NCBI RefSeq assembly: GCF_041242975.1
Contig: NZ_CP162488.1
Coordinates: 1,540,001 to 1,604,000, forward strand
DNA from: Xanthomonas sp. DAR 35659
GTDB taxonomy: Bacteria > Pseudomonadota > Gammaproteobacteria > Xanthomonadales > Xanthomonadaceae
DNA length: 64,000 nucleotides
Reading direction: 5' to 3'
The notes under the pieces are model-generated. The model was not told the origin of the DNA. It saw nothing but the letters and a program-made list of their open reading frames with translations, and did not search any database. Below, in pieces: positions 27,901 to 34,802 of this stretch; the first letter of the stretch is position 1; every line of letters starts with the position of its first letter. Position numbers and translations under genes: made by a program.

Positions 27901-30354
27901 GTGCCACGACGCTACGACGACAACGACACCGACGATCAGGACACCGACGATCTCGACAGCGGCGCCTCGCCCTGGCGCCGGCGCCTGCTCACCTGGGGCC
28001 TGGCCGCGACCGCGCTGGGGCTGGGCTTCCTGATCCCGTACACGGTCTATCTGAACAAGCAGGTGACGCAGCGCTTCGGCGAACTGCGCTGGCAGCTCCC
28101 GACCCGGGTCTACGCCCGCCCGCTGACGCTGGCGCCGGACACGGCGATGGACGCGCAGACCCTGAAGACCGAGCTGGACGCGGCCAGCTACCGCGAGGAC
28201 GCCGGCGCGCAGCGCCCCGGCAGCTACCAGCAGGAGGGCAGCCGCTTCGTCATCGCCAGCCGCGGCTACATCGACGTCGACGGCCGGGTCGCGCCCAAGC
28301 GCGTGGAGGTGAGCCTGTCCGGCGGGCGCGTGGCGGCGCTGCGCGACGCGCAGACGCGCAAGACCTTGAACGCGGTGCGGCTGGACCCGGCGCGCATCGC
28401 CACCCTGTACGGGCAGAAGCAGGAAGAACGGCGGCTGGTGCGGGTGGACGAAGTGCCCGAACTGCTGGTCACCGGGCTGCAGGCGGTGGAAGACCGCGAT
28501 TTCAACTACCACCACGGCATCGACCTCAGCGGCATGGTCCGCGCGGCCTGGGTGATGGTGCGCTCGGGCGGCAAGAGCCGGCAGGGCGCCAGCACCCTGA
28601 CCCAGCAGCTGGCGCGCAGCGGCCTGCTCGGCATCGGCAAGGAGCAGACGCTCACCCGCAAGTTCAACGAGATCCTGTACGCGCTGATCATGGAGGCGCG
28701 CTACGACAAGCGCACCATCCTGGAGGCCTATCTGAACCAGGTGTACCTGGGCCAGCGCGGCAGCCAGGCGATCCATGGCGTGGCCTCGGGCGCGGAGTTC
28801 TGGTTCGGGCGCGAACTCGATGCGCTGCCGCCGGAGCAGGTGGCGCTGTTGATCGGCCTGGTCAAGGGGCCGTCGTACTACGACCCGCGCCGCTATCCCG
28901 AGCGCGCGCTGGACCGGCGCAACTTCGTGCTCGGCAAGCTGCGCGAGAGCGAACTGATCGACGAGCCCACCTACCGTCAGGCGCTGGCCGCGCCGCTGGG
29001 CGTGCCGGCCAATCCGGGCCTGGTCGCGGCCAACCGCTTCCCCGCGTACGTGGACCTAGTGCGCCGCCAGCTGGCGCGCGACTACCCGGAAAGCGCGCTG
29101 CAGGGCGCCGGGCTGAGCGTGCTGACCGGCATGTCGCCGTCGGCGCAGGCCTACGCCGAGGGCGCGGTGACGCGCACCATCAAGTCGCTGGAGACCAACA
29201 AGAAGCGGCCGCCGCTGCAGGCCGGGTTGGTGCTGACCGACACCCACAACGGCGACGTGCTGGCGGTGGTCGGCAGCCGCGACGTGGCGCAGCCCGGCTT
29301 CAACCGCGCCATCGAGGCGCAGCGGCAGGTGGGCTCGCTGCTCAAGCCGTTCGTGTACCTGCTGGCGCTGGCGCAGCCGGACCGCTACTCGCTGGCCAGT
29401 TGGGTCGACGACTCGCCGGTGACGGTGCAGTTGGGCCGCGGCAAGCGCTGGACCCCGGGCAATTCCGACAACCGCAGCCACGGCACGGTGCGCCTGATCG
29501 ATGCGCTGGCGCATTCCTACAACCAGGCCACGGTGCGGGTCGGCATGCAGGTGGGGCCGGACCGGGTGGCGCAACTGATCAAGGTGCTGGCCGGGCTCGA
29601 GGCCGAGACCAACCCGTCGCTGATCCTGGGCGCGACCGACCAGAGCCCGTACGCGATGACCCAGCTATACCAGTTCCTCGCCTCCGGCGGCGAGATCCAG
29701 CCGCTGCACGCGGTGCGCGGCGTGCTCGATCCGCAGGGCAAGCTGCTCAAGCGCTACGACAAGACCCCGGCGCCGGCGCAGGAAGGCGATTCGGTGGCGG
29801 CCAACCTGGTCGGGCTGGCGCTGCAGCAGGTGGTCAGCAACGGCACCGCGCGGCAGCTGCTCGGCGACGGCCTGGGCAAGCTGTCGCCGGCCGGCAAGAC
29901 CGGCACCAGCAACGACGGCGTGGACAGTTGGTACGCCGGCTATACCGGCGACCACCTGGCGGTGATCTGGATCGGCAACGACCAGAACAAGCAGACCGGC
30001 CTGTACGGCGCCACCGGCGCGATGCGGGTGTGGTCGGGCATCTTCTCGCGCCTGCCGAGTTCGCCGCTGAAGGTGCAGGGCAAGGGCATCGACTGGCAGT
30101 GGATGGACCCGGCCGGCAGCAACAGCACCGATGCCAGCTGTCCCGGCGCGCGCCAGTTCCCGTTCGTGGTCGGCTTCGCCCCGGCGTATGCGCCGTGCGC
30201 GCCGCCGCAGGCCTTGCCCGAGGACGGCCAGCCGCCGGCCGAAGGCAGCGACGGCGAGCAGCGCCAGGGGGGCGGCTGGCGCAGCTGGTTCGGCCTGGAC
30301 AAGAAGAAGGACCCGCCGCCCGCCGATGCGGCGACCACACCGCCAGCGCACTGA
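27901..30354 (+). CDS. mrcB: Bifunctional penicillin-binding protein 1B
   Basis: An 817-residue class A PBP that polymerises and crosslinks peptidoglycan. Order: an acidic cytoplasmic tail, one membrane span (about 30-50), a UB2H-like region starting RWQLPTRVYARPLTL, a GT51 glycosyltransferase domain with AVEDRDFNYHHGID and GASTLTQQL, then the transpeptidase domain with the SxxK serine at about 479 (GSLLKPF), SYN in HSYNQAT and KTG at about 666 (KTGTSND). The UB2H region marks it as PBP1B rather than PBP1A. GTG start at 27901. Divergent from the glycosyltransferase gene and 21 bp upstream of a lipoprotein gene that is probably in the same operon. Confidence 0.95.
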   Translation: MPRRYDDNDTDDQDTDDLDSGASPWRRRLLTWGLAATALGLGFLIPYTVYLNKQVTQRFGELRWQLPTRVYARPLTLAPDTAMDAQTLKTELDAASYREDAGAQRPGSYQQEGSRFVIASRGYIDVDGRVAPKRVEVSLSGGRVAALRDAQTRKTLNAVRLDPARIATLYGQKQEERRLVRVDEVPELLVTGLQAVEDRDFNYHHGIDLSGMVRAAWVMVRSGGKSRQGASTLTQQLARSGLLGIGKEQTLTRKFNEILYALIMEARYDKRTILEAYLNQVYLGQRGSQAIHGVASGAEFWFGRELDALPPEQVALLIGLVKGPSYYDPRRYPERALDRRNFVLGKLRESELIDEPTYRQALAAPLGVPANPGLVAANRFPAYVDLVRRQLARDYPESALQGAGLSVLTGMSPSAQAYAEGAVTRTIKSLETNKKRPPLQAGLVLTDTHNGDVLAVVGSRDVAQPGFNRAIEAQRQVGSLLKPFVYLLALAQPDRYSLASWVDDSPVTVQLGRGKRWTPGNSDNRSHGTVRLIDALAHSYNQATVRVGMQVGPDRVAQLIKVLAGLEAETNPSLILGATDQSPYAMTQLYQFLASGGEIQPLHAVRGVLDPQGKLLKRYDKTPAPAQEGDSVAANLVGLALQQVVSNGTARQLLGDGLGKLSPAGKTGTSNDGVDSWYAGYTGDHLAVIWIGNDQNKQTGLYGATGAMRVWSGIFSRLPSSPLKVQGKGIDWQWMDPAGSNSTDASCPGARQFPFVVGFAPAYAPCAPPQALPEDGQPPAEGSDGEQRQGGGWRSWFGLDKKKDPPPADAATTPPAH

Positions 30355-30375
30355 AACGAGCCACGGATACCTGTC

Positions 30376-30894
30376 ATGACCCGATATGCCTTCGCCATCG
30401 CCGCCCTCAGCCTGCTGCTGGCCTCCTGCGTCAGCGCACCGCCACCGCCGCCGCCCGTGCCGGCGGATACCACCACGCCGGCGCAGCGCGTGGCGACGGT
30501 CGAGGCGACCGGTGGCGCCGACGACACCGAACTGAGCGTGCAGCCGCTGCGCGATCCGCAGGTCGAGGACCTGCGCGACAGCGCCAAGCGCAAGCGCGCG
30601 GCCGGCGACCTGGCCGGCGCGGCCGCCGCGCTGGACCAGGCCCTGCGCCTGGTGCCGGAAGACCCGACCCTGCTGCAGGAGCGCGCCGAACTGGCCCTGC
30701 TGCAGAAGGACGACGCGCAGGCCGAGGCCCTGGCCAAGCGCGCCATCGACCTGGGCTCGCAGACCGGCCCGCTGTGCCGCCGCCACTGGGCCACCATCGA
30801 GCAATCGCGCCTTGCCCGCGGACAGAAGGAAAACGCCGCCTCCGCGCATGCGCAGATCGAGCGCTGCACGGTGCCTGGGATCAAGAGGTATTGA
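30376..30894 (+). CDS. TPR-containing outer-membrane lipoprotein
   Basis: A 172-residue lipoprotein: the signal peptide ends in the lipobox LLASC with the lipidated Cys18, followed by a Pro-rich linker (SAPPPPPPVPADTTTP) and a helical C-terminal part with TPR-like hairpins (KRAAGDLAGAAAALDQALRL and QKDDAQAEALAKRAIDLG). It starts 21 bp after mrcB on the same strand. In other proteobacteria a TPR lipoprotein activates PBP1B from the outer membrane (LpoB-type role); an equivalent role here is plausible from context and domain type but is only inference. Two cysteines near the C-terminus (GPLCRRHW and IERCTVP) may pair. Confidence 0.8.
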   Translation: MTRYAFAIAALSLLLASCVSAPPPPPPVPADTTTPAQRVATVEATGGADDTELSVQPLRDPQVEDLRDSAKRKRAAGDLAGAAAALDQALRLVPEDPTLLQERAELALLQKDDAQAEALAKRAIDLGSQTGPLCRRHWATIEQSRLARGQKENAASAHAQIERCTVPGIKRY

Positions 30895-30898
30895 AGGC

Positions 30899-30928
30899 GG
30901 GGAGTGGGGAATCGGGAATGGGGAATGG
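30899..30928. repeat. GGGAATGGGGAATCGGG-type repeat, plus-orientation arm
   Basis: Tandem GGGGAATCGGGAATGGGG units follow the lipoprotein stop by a few bases. Together with the opposite-orientation copy at 31029-31056 it forms an inverted pair bracketing a 100-bp spacer in the lipoprotein-yoaA interval. Same family as the repeat within hrpA. Confidence 0.65.
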
Positions 30929-31028
30929 TTAGAAGCCTGCATTGCTGGCGGTTTGTCATCGTGACGGCATCCCGTCTTCCCGCTCCGCCGGCGGCCGGAA
31001 CAGTGAGCGGGTAGTGGTGCTGCTCCAA

Positions 31029-31056
31029 CGATTCCCTATTCCCGATTCCCCGTTCC
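31029..31056. repeat. GATTCCCTATTCCCGATTCC-type repeat, opposite arm
   Basis: The reverse-orientation partner of 30899-30928; it ends one base before the yoaA ATG, so it forms the 5' leader of that gene and leaves no room for a normal ribosome site. Confidence 0.65.
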
Positions 31057-31057
31057 C

Positions 31058-33058
31058 ATGTCGCTAGCCCACGCAAGCACCGAAGCGCTCAGCGAAGGCG
31101 GCGCGCTCGCGCGTCAGCTCGATGCGTTCGTGCCGCGCGCGGCGCAGTTGCGGCTGACCGCGGCGATCGCCGAGGCCTTCGAGCAGCGCGACGTGCTGCT
31201 CGCCGAGGCCGGCACCGGCACCGGTAAGACCTATGCGTACCTGGTGCCGGCGCTGCTGTCGGGGCTGAAGACCATCGTCTCCACCGGGACCCGCGCGCTG
31301 CAGGACCAGCTCTACCACCGCGACCTGCCGCGGGTGCGCGCGGCGTTGGGGGTGGGCCTCAACAGCGCGCTGCTGAAGGGCCGCGCCAACTATCTGTGCA
31401 AGTACCGGTTGGAACAGGCCAAGGGCGAGCCGCGCTTCACCGCGCGCGAGCAGATCGCGCAGTTCCAGCGCATCGTCGCCTGGAGCGGGCGCACCCGCTT
31501 CGGCGATATCGCCGAACTGGACGCGCTGCCCGACGATTCGCCGCTGCTGCCGATGGTCACTTCGACCGTGGACAACTGCCTGGGCACCGAGTGCCCGTTC
31601 TGGGGCGAGTGCTTCGTGGTGCAGGCGCGGCAACGCGCACAGGCCGCCGACCTGGTGGTGGTCAACCATCATCTGCTGCTGGCCGACCTGGCGCTGAAAC
31701 AGGAAGGCTTCGGCGAAATCCTGCCCGGCGCGCAGGCCTTCGTCATCGACGAGGCGCACCAGTTGCCGGAACTGGCGGCGAACTTCTTCGGCGAGAGCTT
31801 CGGCATGCGTCCGCTGCAGGAACTGGCGCGCGACTGCCTGGCCGAGAGCCGCCACGTCGCCGGCGCGCTGGCCAGCCTGCAGGCGCCGGTGCAGGCGCTG
31901 GAGCAGGCATTGCGCGAGTTGCGCGCGGCGATGGAGGGCTTGCCGACCCGCGGCACGCAATGGCGGCTGCTGGCCAAGCCGCAGGTGCGCGACGGGTTCG
32001 ATGCGCTGCTGAGCGAGTTGGCACGCCTGCAGGACAGCCTGGCGGCGTTGCGCGAGGCCTCGCCCGGCTTCGACGCCTGCGCCGCGCGCGCGCAGGACAT
32101 GCGCACGCGGCTGGACCGCTGGCTCGGCGACGATGCGCCGATTCCGGACTTCGATGCCGAGCCGCCGCCGCCGGCCAACGACGTACTGTGGTACGAACTG
32201 AGCGCGCGCGGCTTCCGTTGCCAGCGCACGCCGCTGGACGTGTCCGGGCCGTTGCGCACGCACCGCGAGCAGTCGCACGCGGCCTGGGTGTTCACCTCGG
32301 CGACGCTGGCGGTGAAGGGCGAGTTCGAGCACATCGCCATCCGCCTGGGGCTGAGCGATCCGATGACCCTGCTGCAGCCCAGCCCGTTCGATTGGGCCAG
32401 GCAGGCGCTGTGCTATCTGCCGTCGCTGCCGGACCCGAACGCGCGCGGCTTCGGCACCGCGCTGATCGCCGCGCTGCAGCCGGTGCTGCAGGCTTCGCAG
32501 GGCCGCGCCTTCCTGCTGTTCGCCTCGCACCGCGCGTTGCGCGAGGCGGCCGAAGCGTTGCGCGACGGACCCTGGCCGCTGTTCGTGCAGGGCGAGGCGC
32601 CGCGCGCGACCCTGCTGCAGCGCTTCCGCGCCTCCGGCAACGGCGTATTGCTCGGCTCGGCCAGCTTCCGCGAAGGCGTGGACGTGGTCGGTGATGCGCT
32701 GAGCGTGGTGGTGATCGACAAGCTGCCGTTCGCCGCGCCGGACGATCCGGTGTTCGAGGCGCGGCTGGACGCGATCCGCCGCGACGGCGGCAATCCGTTC
32801 CGCGACGAGCAACTGCCGCAGGCGGTGATCGCGCTCAAGCAGGGCGTGGGCCGGCTGATCCGCAGCGAGAGCGACCGCGGCGTGCTGGTGCTGTGCGATC
32901 CGCGGCTGCTGTCCAAGTCCTACGGCCGCACCTTCCTGGAATCGCTGCCCCCGTTCGCGCGTACCCGCGACGTGGAGGACGTGCGCCAGTTCTTCGCGGT
33001 CGAGGCCCCCGCGCGGGTGGATAATCTCGACACGGGCACGTCGCCGCCATCCGCCTAG
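31058..33058 (+). CDS. yoaA: DinG/YoaA-family ATP-dependent helicase
   Basis: A 666-residue superfamily-2 iron-sulfur helicase of the XPD/DinG type that works in DNA repair and tolerance of replication blocks. Walker A is EAGTGTGKTYAY (about 50), the four cluster cysteines are in RANYLCKYRL and DNCLGTECPFWGEC, Walker B is VIDEAHQLPE, and later motifs include FTSATLAVKG, GSASFREGVDVVG and KQGVGRLIRSESDRG. Length and cysteine spacing fit YoaA better than DinG. The ATG at 31058 directly follows a palindromic repeat, so translation start signals are unusual. The tsaB gene follows after 71 bp that hold another repeat copy. Confidence 0.93.
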   Translation: MSLAHASTEALSEGGALARQLDAFVPRAAQLRLTAAIAEAFEQRDVLLAEAGTGTGKTYAYLVPALLSGLKTIVSTGTRALQDQLYHRDLPRVRAALGVGLNSALLKGRANYLCKYRLEQAKGEPRFTAREQIAQFQRIVAWSGRTRFGDIAELDALPDDSPLLPMVTSTVDNCLGTECPFWGECFVVQARQRAQAADLVVVNHHLLLADLALKQEGFGEILPGAQAFVIDEAHQLPELAANFFGESFGMRPLQELARDCLAESRHVAGALASLQAPVQALEQALRELRAAMEGLPTRGTQWRLLAKPQVRDGFDALLSELARLQDSLAALREASPGFDACAARAQDMRTRLDRWLGDDAPIPDFDAEPPPPANDVLWYELSARGFRCQRTPLDVSGPLRTHREQSHAAWVFTSATLAVKGEFEHIAIRLGLSDPMTLLQPSPFDWARQALCYLPSLPDPNARGFGTALIAALQPVLQASQGRAFLLFASHRALREAAEALRDGPWPLFVQGEAPRATLLQRFRASGNGVLLGSASFREGVDVVGDALSVVVIDKLPFAAPDDPVFEARLDAIRRDGGNPFRDEQLPQAVIALKQGVGRLIRSESDRGVLVLCDPRLLSKSYGRTFLESLPPFARTRDVEDVRQFFAVEAPARVDNLDTGTSPPSA

Positions 33059-33091
33059 CCGACGCAAGCGTTCGCGTCCGCGTTTGTCCTT

Positions 33092-33127
33092 GCGATTCCC
33101 CAATCCCCATTCCCGAATCCCCGCCCC
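33092..33127. repeat. GATTCCCCAATCCCC-type repeat upstream of tsaB
   Basis: Units of GATTCCCCAATCCCCATTCC and CCGAATCCCC fill the yoaA-tsaB gap and end two bases before the tsaB ATG at 33130, as at the yoaA start. Fifth copy of the family in the window. Confidence 0.6.
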
Positions 33128-33129
33128 CA

Positions 33130-33831
33130 ATGAACCTACTCGCTTTCGAAACCTCCACCGAAGCCTGCTCCGTCGCGGTGCAGGTCGGCGACCGCGTGCT
33201 GGAGCGCTTCGAACTGGCGCCGCGCCGGCACGCCGAGCTGGCGTTGCCGTGGGCCGAGCAGTTGCTCGCCGAGGCCGGCATCGCCCGCAGCCAGCTCGAT
33301 GCGATCGCCTTCGGTCGCGGCCCGGGCGCGTTCACCGGCGTGCGCCTGGCGATCGCGCTGGCGCAGGGCATCGCGCTGGCGCTGGACCTGCCGGTGCTGC
33401 CGGTGTCCACCCTGCAGGCGCTGGCCTTGCGCGCGCCGGCCGACGCGCCGCGCGTGCTGGCCGCGATCGATGCGCGCATGGGCGAGATCTACGCCGCGAC
33501 CTACGCGCGCGACACCGACGGCCTGCACGCGCTGACGCCCGAGCAGGTGCTGGCGCCCGACGCCTTCGCGCTGCCCGATGCGCAGGCGCACTGGCACGGT
33601 GTCGGCACCGGCCTGGCGGCGGGCGACGGCCGCCTGCAGCACCGCCTCGGCGCGCAGTTGCGCGGCGCCGACGCGCACGCCTTGCCGCATGCCGCCGACG
33701 TGCTGGTCCTGGCGCTGGCCGCGCACGCGCGCGGCGAGGCGATCGCGCCCGAACGCGCGGAGCCGGCCTATCTCCGGGACAACGTCGCCCTGACCCTGGC
33801 CGAGCAGCACGCGCAGCGGGCCGCGCGGTGA
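33130..33831 (+). CDS. tsaB: tRNA threonylcarbamoyladenosine biosynthesis protein TsaB
   Basis: A 233-residue pseudo-ASKHA protein that partners TsaD in making the universal t6A37 modification of ANN-decoding tRNAs. The N-terminal LLAFETSTEACSVAV, RRHAELALPWAEQLL and the GRGPGAFTGVRLAIALAQG motif are diagnostic. The C-terminus (EPAYLRDNVALT) also matches. Length is normal. It lies between yoaA and the ADP-ribosylglycohydrolase gene, whose alternative GTG start overlaps the tsaB stop. Start ATG 33130; the preceding bases are repeat sequence and not a consensus ribosome site. Confidence 0.96.
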   Translation: MNLLAFETSTEACSVAVQVGDRVLERFELAPRRHAELALPWAEQLLAEAGIARSQLDAIAFGRGPGAFTGVRLAIALAQGIALALDLPVLPVSTLQALALRAPADAPRVLAAIDARMGEIYAATYARDTDGLHALTPEQVLAPDAFALPDAQAHWHGVGTGLAAGDGRLQHRLGAQLRGADAHALPHAADVLVLALAAHARGEAIAPERAEPAYLRDNVALTLAEQHAQRAAR

Positions 33832-33836
33832 GCGTC

Positions 33837-34745
33837 ATGGACGCCGAACGCGCGCGCTTTCGCGGCTGCCTGCTGGGCCTGGCGGTCGGCGATGCGCTCG
33901 GGACCACGCTGGAATTCAAGGCGCCCGGCAGCTTCGCGCCGATCGACGACATGGTCGGCGGCGGCCCGTTCGAGCTGCGCCCCGGGCAGTGGACCGACGA
34001 TACCTCGATGGCGCTGTGCCTGGCGCACAGCCTGCTGTATCGCGGCGGTTTCGACGCCGCCGACCAGATGAACCGCTACTGCAACTGGTACCGCCACGGC
34101 TACCTGAGCAGCACCGGCACCTGTTTCGACATCGGCAACACCGTGCGCCAGGCGCTGGAGCGCTATCTCGATGGCGGCCCGGCCTTCAGCGGCAGCGCCG
34201 ATCCGCGCGCGGCCGGCAATGGCTCGCTGATGCGATTGGCGCCGGTGGCGATGTACTACGCGCAGCGTCCGGACGTGCTGGCCGAGCGCGCGGCGGACAG
34301 CTCGCGCACCACGCATGCCGCCGCCGAGGCGCTGGACGCCTGCCGGCTGTTCGCCGTGCAGTTGCGCAGCGCGCTGCTCGGCGGCGATCGCACGCAGGTA
34401 CTGCGTGCGCCGGATCTGGCCCTGGACACGCCGGCGCTGCGCGCGCTGGCCGTGCGCGACCATGCGGCGGTGCCGGCGACGCAGATTCGCGGCACCGGCT
34501 ACGTGGTCGATGCGCTGTCGGCGGCGCTGTGGTGCTTCGCGACCACCGAGTGCTTCGCCGACGCGGTGCTGCGCGCGGCCAACCTGGGCGAGGACGCCGA
34601 CACCACCGCGGCGATCTGCGGGCAGTTGGCGGGCGCCTTCTATGGCATCGACGGCATCCCCGCCGCCTGGCGCACGCGCGTGCAGGACGCGGCCGAGATC
34701 GTGGCCTTGGCTGATCGCCTGCATGCGGCCAGCGGCGCGCAGTGA
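33837..34745 (+). CDS. ADP-ribosylglycohydrolase family protein
   Basis: A 302-residue enzyme of the DraG/ARH family, which removes ADP-ribose from protein or small molecules with two magnesium ions. Motifs: LAVGDALGTTLEF, GQWTDDTSMALCLAHS (the TDD metal ligands), RAAGNGSLMRLAP and the C-terminal GEDADTTAAICGQLAGA (the DADTT metal ligands). All catalytic signatures are intact. The ATG at 33837 has GGTGAG as a likely ribosome site; a GTG at 33828 would overlap the tsaB stop by 4 bp and add three residues. It is translationally close to tsaB. No ADP-ribosyltransferase gene is nearby, so the substrate is not evident. Confidence 0.93.
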   Translation: MDAERARFRGCLLGLAVGDALGTTLEFKAPGSFAPIDDMVGGGPFELRPGQWTDDTSMALCLAHSLLYRGGFDAADQMNRYCNWYRHGYLSSTGTCFDIGNTVRQALERYLDGGPAFSGSADPRAAGNGSLMRLAPVAMYYAQRPDVLAERAADSSRTTHAAAEALDACRLFAVQLRSALLGGDRTQVLRAPDLALDTPALRALAVRDHAAVPATQIRGTGYVVDALSAALWCFATTECFADAVLRAANLGEDADTTAAICGQLAGAFYGIDGIPAAWRTRVQDAAEIVALADRLHAASGAQ

Positions 34746-34802
34746 GGCCGCGCAGGGTGCCGACCGCTCGCGGCCGGCACCGGTGCGCACCGCCGGCGCG
34801 GC

